Made by a program: the position numbers and the translations under genes
The notes under the pieces: generated by a model
What the model saw: only the letters and a program-made list of their open reading frames with translations
Told to the model about the DNA's origin: nothing
Database searches by the model: none
Assembly (NCBI GenBank): GCA_947073545.1
Contig: CAMTMP010000020.1
Coordinates: 1-64,000, forward strand
Source of the DNA: an uncultured bacterium
Lineage (GTDB): Bacteria > Bacillota > Clostridia > Lachnospirales > Lachnospiraceae
DNA: 64,000 nt
Direction: 5' to 3'
In this document: positions 16,644 through 25,649 of the stretch, in pieces
Position numbering within the stretch: the stretch's first letter is position 1
Layout: each line of letters starts with the position of its first letter

Positions 16644-17654
16644 ATGGCTTTATTTGAATCATATGAAAGAAGAATTGATAAAATCAATTCCGTATTGAAC
16701 AGCTATGGCATTTCTTCCATCGAAGAAGCTGAAAAAATCACAAAAGACGCCGGCTTAGATGTATATGAGCAGGTGAAGAAGATCCAGCCCATCTGTTTTG
16801 AGAACGCGTGCTGGGCATACACGGTAGGCGCGGCGATCGCGATCAAGAAAGACTGCAAGAAGGCGGCTGACGCTGCGGCTGCAATCGGCGAGGGACTGCA
16901 GGCGTTCTGTATTCCCGGCTCCGTGGCTGATACCCGTAAGGTAGGTTTGGGCCACGGCAATCTCGGCAAGATGCTCCTTGAGGAGGAGACAGACTGCTTC
17001 GCATTTTTGGCAGGCCACGAGTCCTTCGCGGCGGCAGAGGGCGCAATCGGTATCGCTGAGAAGGCGAACAAGGTTCGTCAGAAACCCCTTCGCGTGATCC
17101 TGAACGGCCTTGGAAAAGACGCGGCTAAGATCATTTCCAGAATCAACGGCTTTACTTTTGTGGAGACAGAGTATGATCCTTACACCAATGAGGTGAAGGA
17201 AGTGAGCAGAACCGCTTATTCTGAGGGCCTTCGCTCCAAGGTAAACTGCTACGGCGCAAATTCCGTGCCCGAGGGTGTAGCGATTATGTGGAAGGAGAAC
17301 GTGGACGTATCCATCACCGGGAACTCCACCAACCCGACCAGATTCCAGCATCCCGTTGCTGGTACATACAAGAAGGAGAGAACAGAAGCAGATAAGAAGT
17401 ACTTCTCCGTAGCATCCGGCGGCGGCACAGGCCGTACCCTGCATCCCGATAACATGGCGGCAGGTCCCGCATCTTATGGCTTTACCGATACACTTGGCCG
17501 TATGCACTCCGACGCACAGTTCGCAGGCTCCTCTTCTGTGCCTGCGCACGTGGAAATGATGGGTCTGATCGGTATGGGTAACAACCCGATGGTTGGCGCT
17601 ACCGTGGCTGTGGCTGTTTCGATCGAAGAGGCGGCGAAGGCAGGGAAGTTCTAA
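16644..17654 (+). CDS. GGGtGRT family protein
   Basis: 336-aa protein of a conserved anaerobe family named for its glycine motif, seen here as ASGGGTGRTLHP near residue 255. Other conserved stretches: GHGNLGKML (~95) and GLIGMGNNP near the C-terminus. It is soluble and rich in Ala/Gly. The biochemical role is not known; the constant pairing with the upstream NifU-like gene implies a shared complex or cofactor pathway. Codon use suggests high expression. A clear terminator ends the operon. Confidence 0.85.
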   Translation: MALFESYERRIDKINSVLNSYGISSIEEAEKITKDAGLDVYEQVKKIQPICFENACWAYTVGAAIAIKKDCKKAADAAAAIGEGLQAFCIPGSVADTRKVGLGHGNLGKMLLEEETDCFAFLAGHESFAAAEGAIGIAEKANKVRQKPLRVILNGLGKDAAKIISRINGFTFVETEYDPYTNEVKEVSRTAYSEGLRSKVNCYGANSVPEGVAIMWKENVDVSITGNSTNPTRFQHPVAGTYKKERTEADKKYFSVASGGGTGRTLHPDNMAAGPASYGFTDTLGRMHSDAQFAGSSSVPAHVEMMGLIGMGNNPMVGATVAVAVSIEEAAKAGKF

Positions 17655-17697
17655 AGTATGACTGAATAAAAAAGTTGTATTGAAAAATGCATTTAAG

Positions 17698-17730
17698 ATG
17701 CCGTAATCTCAAGGGGTTACGGCATTTTCC
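17698..17730 (+). terminator. Intrinsic terminator after GGGtGRT gene
   Basis: ATGCCGTAA (17698-17706) pairs with TTACGGCAT (17717-17725), followed by TTTTCC. It closes the two-gene operon. Confidence 0.85.
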
Positions 17731-17740
17731 ATAGAAACGG

Positions 17741-17851
17741 ATGGAAATGTTTTCGTTTCAGGATTTGATTCTGCTTGCGACATTTTTAGTCGGCGCAATC
17801 GGCGCAGGACTTGCTTTATTTCCTTGTGTTCCCCTGTACAACCGTGTATAA
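17741..17851 (+). CDS. Possible 36-aa hydrophobic peptide
   Basis: Short frame starting MEMFSFQDLILLATF with one predicted membrane helix (about residues 8-30) containing GAIGAG. The ribosome site is poor (GAAACGG) and it lies between a terminator and a promoter, so it may be chance. Its composition is typical of small membrane proteins, which is the only reason to list it. Confidence 0.2.
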   Translation: MEMFSFQDLILLATFLVGAIGAGLALFPCVPLYNRV

Positions 17852-17852
17852 T
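17824..17852 (+). promoter_or_regulatory. Promoter for the CotF-like gene
   Basis: TTGTGT, 17-base spacer, perfect TATAAT. Transcript start near 17859, leaving a leader of about 110 bases before the ATG at 17971. Confidence 0.55.
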
Positions 17853-17970
17853 AAATGAAATAGTGTTTGTGAATGGTTTTTAGACGGAATGGCAATACTT
17901 GGTGTCAGAGGGCGACAGAGAGTGTATGGATGCATACTGCTGCACCGCCCGAAAGAAAGGAGTATTGACC

Positions 17971-18429
17971 ATGATATTGACGGAGAAAGAGACAACCGCA
18001 CTGCGTGACTTACAGACGCAGGAAAAATCCTGTATCACAAAGTATGAGAAGTATGCCGCACAGGCGAAGGACACGGAGCTGCAGAGCTTGTTCCGCACGC
18101 TGCAGCAGGATGAGCAGAAACATTATCAGTCCATCGGGCAGGCGCTTCACGGCAATGTGCCGGACTGTGACTGCAATGATTCGCAGGGCAAAAACTATGC
18201 GCCGAAGGGCACATACAAGGACGGCGCGAACGCTGCGGACAAGGAACACGACTGTTTTCTTGCCACGGATTGTATCGGAACAGAGAAGCTGGTATCGGGA
18301 GAGTACAATACCAATGTGTTTTCCTGTGATAATTCCGGCTTAAGAAAACTTCTTGCCGACATCCAGATTGAGGAACAGAACCATGCGGAGATGCTTTATA
18401 AGTATAAGCAGGCAAACGCGATGTCGTAG
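17971..18429 (+). CDS. Spore coat CotF-like / ferritin-like four-helix protein
   Basis: 152 aa from ATG 17971, chosen because AAAGGAG lies nine bases upstream; an in-frame ATG at 17899 has no site. The N-terminal helix (EKETTALRDLQTQEKSC) and a central EQKHYQ with a C-terminal EEQNHAEML give a CotF/ferritin-like helical bundle. The middle holds Cys-containing DCDCND and FLATDCIGTEK. The family includes spore coat protein F and rubrerythrin-like relatives; E/H pairs are suggestive of a metal site, but a diiron centre is not certain. It is monocistronic with its own promoter, followed by a 13-bp hairpin. Confidence 0.7.
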   Translation: MILTEKETTALRDLQTQEKSCITKYEKYAAQAKDTELQSLFRTLQQDEQKHYQSIGQALHGNVPDCDCNDSQGKNYAPKGTYKDGANAADKEHDCFLATDCIGTEKLVSGEYNTNVFSCDNSGLRKLLADIQIEEQNHAEMLYKYKQANAMS

Positions 18430-18453
18430 TTGTTGATGGCCGGGATCGGACGT

Positions 18454-18493
18454 GAGTAGGAGAAATAACCGACGAGAGAAATTTCTCCTACTC
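18454..18493 (+). promoter_or_regulatory. 13-bp perfect hairpin before hybrid kinase gene
   Basis: GAGTAGGAGAAAT pairs exactly with ATTTCTCCTACTC around a 14-base loop. It lies between the CotF-like stop and the kinase start. There is no U-run. The left arm contains an AGGAG that would be hidden in the stem. It may act as a processing, attenuation or stability element. Confidence 0.5.
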
Positions 18494-18517
18494 AACGGTT
18501 TTGGATGTGAGGGTGGT

Positions 18518-20713
18518 ATGTTTAGTTTTTTGGTGGGTTTACAGATCTTAACGGTTCTGGGATGCTTTGGTTTTGTAATACTTATGACGAGACAGCGGGA
18601 GAGCGCGCTGTCCAAACTGATGCTCTGCATCGGTTTTCTCGGTGCCGTCCAAAATGCCGGGTATTTGCTCGAGCTGCTCTCCAGAGACATCGGTGAAGCG
18701 ATGATTGCCGTACGTGTGCAGTTTATGGGCGGCGCTTTTATTACCACCTTTCTCTTTGTTTTTACGACAAAATACTGTGGACATCGTCTCCCGGTAAAGT
18801 TGAAAGCCTTTATGTTTAGTCTGGACGGACTGGTGCTTTTATGTATCTGGGGATATCGCTATACCCCTGTCTATTATTCCCGAGTCTCCTTTGTGACAGA
18901 AGGCCTTTTTCCGCACCTGATATTGGAAAAGGGACCGCTTTATTATGTGTTTCTGGCTCAAATGATGTTTCACATGATTGGCAGCTTTGTTCTGACGTTG
19001 CAGGCAAGCAGGAGAGTGGGAAAAGGGAAAAAGAATGTCAACATGTTAGCGCTGGGCGCATGCAGCATTTTTCCGCTTCTGGGATTTGTCTGCGACGACT
19101 TGCAGTGGATCGAGGGATACGATGCGGTGCCTGCCTGCGAAGGCCTCGGTATTCTGGCTTTCGGAATCGTAGTGATTTTTTATCATATATTTGATATTAC
19201 CATTGCCGCCCATGAGGATATCTTCAAATCTATGGACGAGGCTGTGTTGATTGTGGATGCGGACGGCGGATTTCTTGAGGCGAACGATAAGGCTAAAGAG
19301 CTGTTTCAGAGTCTTGGCAGATTCAAACGGGGAGAACGGGTTTGTCAGGAGAATTTAAAAGAGGTTTTTGATGTCAATACATATTTTGAACACATTAGCG
19401 GAAATCATATCTTTGAGGTACATGCGAATAAAATCTGGAATAATCATGTGCTTGTAGGATACTCGATTGTATTTGTAGATATGACCCAGAGCAGGAAACA
19501 GCTGGAACAGATGAAGGTATTAAAGGCGAATGCGGAGAACGCCAACCGTGCCAAATCGGAATTTCTTGCCAGAATGTCTCATGAAATCAGAACGCCGATC
19601 AATGCAGTTCTCGGCATGAATGAGATGGTGCTCCGAGAGTCAACGGAAGAGGATGTGAAAAAGTATTCCATGGATATCAAGACGTCGGCCCATGCGCTTT
19701 TAGGCATCATCAATGATATTCTGGATTTTTCGAAAATCGAATCGGGTAAGATGGAGATTGTGCCGGCAGAATATCAATTTAACAGTATGTTGAACGATCT
19801 GTATAATATTTTTTCCCTGCGCACGCAGGAGAAGGGACTTCGGTTTGATGTGTCCGTAGATTCGTCGCTTCCTTCAAAACTTTACGGAGACGATCTCCGT
19901 ATCCGTCAGGTGCTTGTAAATTTACTGACCAATGCGGTCAAATACACCCGCAAAGGCACGGTCAGTTTTGAGGTGACGGGAGAGCGGGACGGCACGGATG
20001 TGATTTTGCAATTTACGGTAAGGGATACGGGTATCGGCATCAGGCAGGAAGATATTCCGAAACTGTTCTCCGCATTTGAGCGAATTGACGAGGAGAAAAA
20101 CCGAAATATTGAGGGTACGGGACTTGGCATGAACATTTCCCTGCAGCTCTTAAAGCTGATGAAAACAGATCTGCATGTGGAGAGCGTATACGGGGAAGGC
20201 ACCCGGTTCTTCTTTGTGCTGCGGCAGGGTGTTGTGGACGCAGAGCCGATCGGCAGTTTTCAGGAGCGGGCCAGAAAGGCGGCCAAAGAACATAATTATC
20301 ATGCCTGCTTTACGGCGCCGGAGGGAGAGATCCTTCTGGTGGACGATAACCGCGTGAACAGGAGAGTATTCTGCGGGCTTTTGAAGCAGACGCAGGTAAA
20401 GATTACGGACGTGGGCAGCGGCAGGGAGTGTCTGGATCATATCAGGCAAAAACGGTATGACATTATTTTCTTAGACCATATGATGCCGGAGATGGACGGT
20501 ATGGAGACCATGCAGCACATGAGGGAAATGCCGGATAATCTCTGCAGGGAAACGCCGGTTATCATGCTGACGGCCAATGCGATCGTGGGTGCTAAAGAGC
20601 AGTATATGGCGGCCGGGTTCGATGATTTTCTTGCGAAGCCCATTGACCAGACGAAGCTGGAGCGGCTTATGATGCACTGGATGCCGCAGGAGAAGATTCA
20701 GAGTAATATATAG
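18518..20713 (+). CDS. 7TM-sensor hybrid histidine kinase
   Basis: 731 aa. Seven N-terminal membrane helices (about residues 1-220, histidine-kinase 7TM type), a PAS-like part (~230-320), a HisKA domain with phospho-acceptor MSHEIRTP, HATPase with NLLTNAVKY and DTGIGI, and a C-terminal receiver ILLVDDNRVNRR with phospho-Asp in FLDHMMPEMDG. The start ATG 18518 follows GAGGGTGGT; earlier in-frame codons fall in the hairpin at 18454-18493. No partner regulator is adjacent, so phosphotransfer may go to an orphan HPt or regulator. The intracellular receiver suggests a phosphorelay. The signal is unknown. Confidence 0.92.
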   Translation: MFSFLVGLQILTVLGCFGFVILMTRQRESALSKLMLCIGFLGAVQNAGYLLELLSRDIGEAMIAVRVQFMGGAFITTFLFVFTTKYCGHRLPVKLKAFMFSLDGLVLLCIWGYRYTPVYYSRVSFVTEGLFPHLILEKGPLYYVFLAQMMFHMIGSFVLTLQASRRVGKGKKNVNMLALGACSIFPLLGFVCDDLQWIEGYDAVPACEGLGILAFGIVVIFYHIFDITIAAHEDIFKSMDEAVLIVDADGGFLEANDKAKELFQSLGRFKRGERVCQENLKEVFDVNTYFEHISGNHIFEVHANKIWNNHVLVGYSIVFVDMTQSRKQLEQMKVLKANAENANRAKSEFLARMSHEIRTPINAVLGMNEMVLRESTEEDVKKYSMDIKTSAHALLGIINDILDFSKIESGKMEIVPAEYQFNSMLNDLYNIFSLRTQEKGLRFDVSVDSSLPSKLYGDDLRIRQVLVNLLTNAVKYTRKGTVSFEVTGERDGTDVILQFTVRDTGIGIRQEDIPKLFSAFERIDEEKNRNIEGTGLGMNISLQLLKLMKTDLHVESVYGEGTRFFFVLRQGVVDAEPIGSFQERARKAAKEHNYHACFTAPEGEILLVDDNRVNRRVFCGLLKQTQVKITDVGSGRECLDHIRQKRYDIIFLDHMMPEMDGMETMQHMREMPDNLCRETPVIMLTANAIVGAKEQYMAAGFDDFLAKPIDQTKLERLMMHWMPQEKIQSNI

Positions 20714-20714
20714 C

Positions 20715-20776
20715 GTGAAAACTACTGCTAAAGACGTCTCGCCATAGGATGGGCGCCAAGAAGTACTAAGTTTCAC
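20715..20776 (+). repeat. Post-stop palindromic element, copy 3 (diverged)
   Basis: It starts two bases after the kinase stop. GTGAAAACTACT on the left faces AGTACTAAGTTTCAC on the right (imperfect). The outer GTGAAA/TTTCAC arm is shared with the element after nrdD at 44350. Interior hairpins are weak. Confidence 0.4.
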
Positions 20777-20809
20777 ATTGGAAGTCAGGAGGAAGAAAGG
20801 AAGATCCCA

Positions 20810-21679
20810 ATGATAGAAAATTTAAAGGTAAAAGTGGAAGCACCGCAGTATTCGGTTGCGGCGGGCGTGACTTTCGCGCAGGTGGACACGTGGTTTGGAC
20901 ATACGCGAAAGGATTTGAAAATGGATATTATCTATCCCGAGGACGCGGAGAAGAAGTATCCCTGTGTGGTATGGATTTGCGGCGGCGCATGGCGGCTGAT
21001 GGACAGATCCGCACATCTGGTCTATTTGTCTGAGCTTGCCAAAAGCGGTTTCGTGGTGGCGAGTGTGGAGTACCGAACGACCAACGAAGGATGTTTTCCC
21101 ATGCAGCTTGAAGATGTGAAAGCGGGGATACGGTATCTGAGAGCGCACAGTGACCGCTACAACATTGATCCGGCCCGCTTTGGTGTGATGGGAGAGTCGG
21201 CGGGCGGCTATCTGGCGGCTATGGCAGCGCTTGCGGACGATCCGGCTTTTGAGGCTGGTGCGTTTAGGGAGTATTCCAGTAAGGTGCAGGCAGCCTGTCC
21301 ATGGTATCCGCCGTCCGATGTGACCGGGTTCCGTTATCCTTCGCCGGTGGAGGCGGCAGCTTCTATGGAATCGTTGCTGCTTGGAAAAAATGTGATGCTG
21401 AATCAGGAGGACGCGATTAAGATCTGTCCGGTGAGTTTCGTGACGAAAGATGCGCCGCCTTTTCTGATTATACATGGGGACAACGATCATACCGTTCCCT
21501 TTGAGCAGGGAAAGATTCTGCATGACAAGCTGGAAGGGGCGGGAGCCGATGTGAAACTTCTGGTATTAGAAGGAGCGGATCATGCGGATATGGCTTTTTT
21601 CCAGAGGGAGATTTGGGAGCGGATCATCGGGTTCTTTCAAGCGAAGCTGGGAGAGGCCAAGCCTGTTAAAAAGGAATGA
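20810..21679 (+). CDS. Alpha/beta-hydrolase, esterase/lipase of HSL-like type
   Basis: 289 aa, no signal peptide, so a cytoplasmic esterase. Oxyanion-hole segment WICGGAWR (a variant of HGG), nucleophile elbow GESAGGY near residue 127-133, acid in HGDNDHTVP near 225, His in GADHADM near 250. This is the complete triad. It resembles acetyl-xylan/feruloyl-type carbohydrate esterases and BD-FAE proteins; the substrate cannot be told. AGGAGGAAAGG precedes the start. The PIN-like gene follows 12 bases later. Confidence 0.85.
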   Translation: MIENLKVKVEAPQYSVAAGVTFAQVDTWFGHTRKDLKMDIIYPEDAEKKYPCVVWICGGAWRLMDRSAHLVYLSELAKSGFVVASVEYRTTNEGCFPMQLEDVKAGIRYLRAHSDRYNIDPARFGVMGESAGGYLAAMAALADDPAFEAGAFREYSSKVQAACPWYPPSDVTGFRYPSPVEAAASMESLLLGKNVMLNQEDAIKICPVSFVTKDAPPFLIIHGDNDHTVPFEQGKILHDKLEGAGADVKLLVLEGADHADMAFFQREIWERIIGFFQAKLGEAKPVKKE

Positions 21680-21691
21680 GAAAGGAAAAAA

Positions 21692-22285
21692 ATGAGTTAC
21701 TATCTGGTAGATTTTGAGAATGTGAAAAAGGACGGTTTGGACGGCATCCACAAGCTGGGAGAAGAGGACAAAGTATGTATTTTTTACAGCAAAAATGCGG
21801 ACAGCATTACCTTTGATCAGCATAGAAGGCTGATCGAATCCAAAGCGGATATCGAGTTTTGCAAGGTGGATGTGGGGAGCAAGAACGCGCTGGATTTTCA
21901 GCTTGCCACGCAGCTCGGGTATCTGATTGCCAACCAGGCGGCGGATATTTACTATATTGTCAGCAAGGATAAAGGATTTGAAATTCTGAGCGGTTATTGG
22001 AAGAACAGGGGTGTTTCGGTCACGCTGATTGCCGATATTACGGGACGCAGCCACGATCACGAGACACAGGAGCTGAAGGTGAAATTGTCGGAAAAGCTGC
22101 AGGAGATTTTTAAAGAGGAAAAGGATGTGAGCGTGGATGAGGTTTTAAAAATCGTCCAGCAGTATAAGACGAAGCAAGGCATTATGAACGCGCTGATGAA
22201 GAAATATCCGAGTGCGGACAATAAAAAGTCCAGTAAGATTTATAAGACGATCAAACCCCTTCTCTCGGACAAAAAGGGGAGCTGA
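21692..22285 (+). CDS. PIN-like / NYN-domain protein
   Basis: 197 aa. The N-terminal ~120 residues carry a PIN-fold pattern: VDFENV (acidic Asp at strand 1), KNALDFQLATQLG and VSKDKGF, the usual acidic clusters of this nuclease superfamily. The C-terminal half is a Lys-rich helical region, possibly RNA- or DNA-binding. RNA cleavage is a family inference. It is not beside an antitoxin-like gene, so a housekeeping or RNA-processing role is more likely than toxin-antitoxin. Confidence 0.75.
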   Translation: MSYYLVDFENVKKDGLDGIHKLGEEDKVCIFYSKNADSITFDQHRRLIESKADIEFCKVDVGSKNALDFQLATQLGYLIANQAADIYYIVSKDKGFEILSGYWKNRGVSVTLIADITGRSHDHETQELKVKLSEKLQEIFKEEKDVSVDEVLKIVQQYKTKQGIMNALMKKYPSADNKKSSKIYKTIKPLLSDKKGS

Positions 22286-22455
22286 GGAAGGACAGAAAGA
22301 TAAATATGGGAAAACAGGAGAAAATAAGGCTGTAAGGGGGTCTGTGGCAGAAAAGCCAGGCAGCCGACAGTTTGAGCGGCATCAGAAAAAGACATTGGGG
22401 AAAGGAAAGTGGAATAGAATATGCGCAAAAAAGCAGCGCAGAAATGAGGAAAAAT

Positions 22456-22950
22456 ATGAAAAACAGGAAAATTACAGCGTTAATAACAGGCATTTTGATT
22501 TTACTTACGGGCGTATTTTTAACCGCCTGCGGAGGCGGCAAAGCGGAATCGGAGGAGCTAGAAGGTTCTTTACAGGATATGATGGCTTCCCTCTATGCGA
22601 ATGCGGATCTTGTGCAGGACTTCAGGGATAATCTGGACAGCTATGAGACGATAGATTTGACGGATGACTTGGAAGTATCCATTCTGGGGACAGATCAGAT
22701 TACCTATACGGAGGGTGTGGTGTCCATGCCCATGATGTCCTCCATGGCGTATCAGTGTGTGCTGCTACGCGTAGACGAAGCGGACGTGGAGAGCGCAAAG
22801 CAGGCGCTTAAAGACAATGCCGATCTGGATAAGTGGGTGTGCGTCAGCGCGGAGACCATGCTGATCGAGAGCAGAGGGGGGGTAATCTTCTTTATCATGA
22901 GTGATAAGGATACGGCGGCGGCCATGAACAGCGCGTTTCAGAAGCTTTAG
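22456..22950 (+). CDS. DUF4358-type lipoprotein
   Basis: 164 aa. The start ATG 22456 has GAGGAA upstream; the longer frame from 22372 lacks a site. A signal peptide with lipobox LTAC places acylated Cys near residue 26, so the protein is anchored on the outer face of the membrane. The mature part has an SMAYQCVLLRV strand and an acidic helix, resembling the DUF4358 group common in Lachnospiraceae. The function is unknown. Its stop codon lies in a terminator hairpin shared with the opposing potD. Confidence 0.7.
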   Translation: MKNRKITALITGILILLTGVFLTACGGGKAESEELEGSLQDMMASLYANADLVQDFRDNLDSYETIDLTDDLEVSILGTDQITYTEGVVSMPMMSSMAYQCVLLRVDEADVESAKQALKDNADLDKWVCVSAETMLIESRGGVIFFIMSDKDTAAAMNSAFQKL

Positions 22951-22978
22951 AGGTGAAGGCTAGTATGCCTTCACCTCT
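22949..22978. terminator. Bidirectional terminator overlapping two stop codons
   Basis: Perfect 12-bp stem AGAGGTGAAGGC / GCCTTCACCTCT with TAGTAT loop. The lipoprotein stop (22948-22950) and the potD stop (22960-22962, minus) both lie in it. It serves convergent transcripts. Confidence 0.8.
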
Positions 22979-24036
22979 TTCCACAATTCATTATAGAGAT
23001 AGTCCCCGTCCTCGCCAAGATACACATAAGTTTCCAGATTGTCATACTGCGACAGATCGGGAAAGGCAATTTCTGAATTTTTGATATCTTCTTCCTCGAT
23101 CAGTTCTCGTGCGGCCACGTTCGGCGTGGAGTAGGTGATATATTCAAAGTTCATCAGTGCGATATCTTCGCGGCACATAAAATCGATAAATTTCTCCGCA
23201 TTTTTTTTGTTGGGAGCATTCTTTAAAATAACCCACGAATCGATCCAGACATTCGTTCCTTCTTCCGGGATCACATAAACCAGATCCGGATTTTCCTTCT
23301 GGGTGTAAATGGCCTCTCCTGAGTAAATCACGCCGATAGCGGCCTCACCGCCGATCATTTTGTCGCGCACCTGATCGACCACATAGGCCTGCACCAGCGG
23401 CTTCTGCTCAATCAGAAGATTTTTGGCTGCGGTCAGCTCTTCGGGATCCAGCGTGTTCATGGAATCTCCGTTCAGCTTTTGCGCTACCATGAAAGCGTCG
23501 CGCACAGAATCCTGCATCAGAATATTGTCTGCGTACTTTTTATCCCAGAGCTGTTCCCAGCGGGTGATCGGTTCTTCCACCATCGTCTGATTGTAGAGAA
23601 TGCCGACGGTTCCCCAGCAGTAGGGGATGGCGTACTTGTTATCGGGATCGAAGCCTCTGGATTGTTCATAGTATTGGGCGCCGATATTTTTTTTCGCGTT
23701 GGGTATGTGATCATAATTAATTTCTGAGAGCATTCCGTTTTGGATCATGCGGCTGATCATGTAGTCGGAAGGACAGGCGATATCGTAAGCCACAGCCCCG
23801 GATTCCACTTTGGGATACATGCTTTCGTTGGTCTCAAACTCATCGTAGATAACCTTGATGCCGCTTTCTTCCTCAAACATGCGGATGGTTTCGGGATCGA
23901 TATATTCGCCCCAGTTGTAAACAATAACCTGTCCGTTTACCCCGTTGTCGGAGCTGCAGCCGCACAGCGCAGCGGACAGGAGAAAGATCATTGCCGCAAT
24001 GGGTTTTCTGATAGGATAAATGGGATGCTTTTTCAT
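22960..24036 (-). CDS. potD: Spermidine/putrescine ABC transporter substrate-binding lipoprotein
   Basis: 358 aa from ATG 24036, which has GGAGA correctly placed; the ATG at 24048 overlaps that site. Signal peptide with lipobox LCGC. The mature start VIVYNWGEYIDPETI and the later YAIPYCWGTVGILYN are classic PotD/PotF polyamine-binder segments. It binds polyamines outside the membrane and delivers them to PotBC. Last gene of the potABCD operon, 21 bases after potC. Confidence 0.93.
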   Translation of the reverse strand: MKKHPIYPIRKPIAAMIFLLSAALCGCSSDNGVNGQVIVYNWGEYIDPETIRMFEEESGIKVIYDEFETNESMYPKVESGAVAYDIACPSDYMISRMIQNGMLSEINYDHIPNAKKNIGAQYYEQSRGFDPDNKYAIPYCWGTVGILYNQTMVEEPITRWEQLWDKKYADNILMQDSVRDAFMVAQKLNGDSMNTLDPEELTAAKNLLIEQKPLVQAYVVDQVRDKMIGGEAAIGVIYSGEAIYTQKENPDLVYVIPEEGTNVWIDSWVILKNAPNKKNAEKFIDFMCREDIALMNFEYITYSTPNVAARELIEEEDIKNSEIAFPDLSQYDNLETYVYLGEDGDYLYNELWKEVKAY

Positions 24037-24057
24037 AATTGTCTCCATAAACGAAAA

Positions 24058-24834
24058 CTATTCTGCCTTTTTCTTATCTGTCGGCGACAGGTTGATTAAC
24101 ACAAGCAGTGTCAGCACCGTCACAAAAATGAGCGACGAGAGCGCGTACATCTCCGGCTTGATGCCCTTTTTGATCTCGGTATAAATCTTTGTGGAAAGCG
24201 TGTCCACCCCGACGCCCTTTGTAAAATGGGTGATTATGAAATCATCCAGAGACATCGTAAAGGCCATCAAGAATCCGGAGAGGATACCCGGGAGCAAATC
24301 GGGAAATACCACTTTGAAAAAAGCATGTATGGGCGAGGAACCCAGATCAAGGGCGGCCTCATAGGTACTTATGTTTATCTGTCTCATACGTGGCATCACG
24401 CTCAAAATCACATAGGGAATGTTAAAAGTAATGTGGGACAGCAGAATGGTTCCCATGCCAAACCGAATGCCCAGGCTGATGTAGAGCAGCATCAGGGAAA
24501 TCCCCGTCACAATATCCGCGTTCAGCATGGGGATATTGGTGATTCCCATAAGGATCGATTTTGCCCTGCGCTTCATGCCGGTCATGGAGATGCATGCAAC
24601 CGTTCCGATCACTGTGGCAATCAGGGACGACGTAAATGCGATGAGCAGCGTGTTAAATAATGCCCTCAGAATTTCCTCATTCTGAAACAGGGCGATATAC
24701 CATTTAAAGGTAAAGCCGCCCCACTTTGCCCGGGTTTTGCTCTCGTTAAAGGACAGCACCATAAGGATGCCGATGGGGGCGTACAAAAAAAGGATAATCA
24801 GGGCGATATAAATTCTCTTTGCAACGGTTTTCAT
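24058..24834 (-). CDS. potC: Polyamine ABC transporter permease PotC
   Basis: 258 aa, six predicted membrane helices, beginning with a cytosolic Lys/Arg end then a membrane anchor (LIILFLYAPIGILMVL). It has the ABC-permease coupling loop EAALDLGSSPIHAFFKVVFPDLLPG. Partner of PotB. Its start overlaps the potB stop by 4 bases (ATGA-type), indicating translational coupling. Confidence 0.93.
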   Translation of the reverse strand: MKTVAKRIYIALIILFLYAPIGILMVLSFNESKTRAKWGGFTFKWYIALFQNEEILRALFNTLLIAFTSSLIATVIGTVACISMTGMKRRAKSILMGITNIPMLNADIVTGISLMLLYISLGIRFGMGTILLSHITFNIPYVILSVMPRMRQINISTYEAALDLGSSPIHAFFKVVFPDLLPGILSGFLMAFTMSLDDFIITHFTKGVGVDTLSTKIYTEIKKGIKPEMYALSSLIFVTVLTLLVLINLSPTDKKKAE

Positions 24835-25649
24835 AGCATGGAGCCCTCCCCGTCCTTGTCAAAAATAGCGGATAAAATCATGTTGATCACAATAAATATC
24901 ATAAGTACCATGGAAAGGCCGCTGCCAAGATGCCAGTTGGACGTGCGGGTAAATTCCTGTTCGATGACGTCGCCAATCAAGAGCAGTTTTCCGCCGCCAA
25001 GCAGCGCGCTTATGACAAAGGTGGTCAGCGCCGGAATAAACACCATAGTTATGCCGCTGATAATGCCCGGAACAGAGAGCGGCAGTATAATGCGGATAAA
25101 GGTATAGAAATGATTCGCGCCCAGATCGCGGGCGGCGTTTATCACATTGACATCGATTTTGGCTAACGAGTTATATAGCGGCAGCACCATAAAAGGCAGG
25201 AAATTATATACCATGCCCAGAACGATTGCCGCAGGCGTATTGATGATCTTTAAGGTCGGCAGATGCAGGAAGGTGAGCACATGATTGATGACGCCGTTTT
25301 TCTCAAGCAGCGTCTGCCACGCCAATGTGCGCAGCAGAAAATTCATCCACATGGGCAGAATAAAGATCAGAATAATAAAGTTATGCCGCTTCGTCTGCAT
25401 ACGCGCCAGAATCATAGCCAGCGGATAGGCGAGCAAAAAGCAGACCAGCGTGCTCACAAGAGAGAGAAACAGCGATACCCGCAGCGCCTTTGCGTGCCCT
25501 GCCGAGGCAATGGCAGTGATATTGTCGAGGGTGAAAGCGCCCGTCGCGTCGGTAAGGCCGTAGTAGAGGATCATGCCAAGGGGCACGATGATAAATACAA
25601 CGGACCAGACAATATAAGGTGTGGAGAGCCATTTGTTTTTAGATGTCAA
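24831..25649 (-). CDS. potB: Polyamine ABC transporter permease PotB
   Basis: 272 aa, six membrane helices. Coupling loop [22 protein letters not shown] near residue 185. Forms the channel with PotC. The start lies within the potA 3' end (11-base overlap), so the order is potA-potB-potC-potD in one transcript reading on the minus strand. Confidence 0.93.
   Translation of the reverse strand: MTSKNKWLSTPYIVWSVVFIIVPLGMILYYGLTDATGAFTLDNITAIASAGHAKALRVSLFLSLVSTLVCFLLAYPLAMILARMQTKRHNFIILIFILPMWMNFLLRTLAWQTLLEKNGVINHVLTFLHLPTLKIINTPAAIVLGMVYNFLPFMVLPLYNSLAKIDVNVINAARDLGANHFYTFIRIILPLSVPGIISGITMVFIPALTTFVISALLGGGKLLLIGDVIEQEFTRTSNWHLGSGLSMVLMIFIVINMILSAIFDKDGEGSML

Noticed and set aside
22372..22455. 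Longer N-terminus of the lipoprotein gene
   Set aside because: It would place 28 charged residues before the signal peptide, and the ribosome site and lipobox support ATG 22456.
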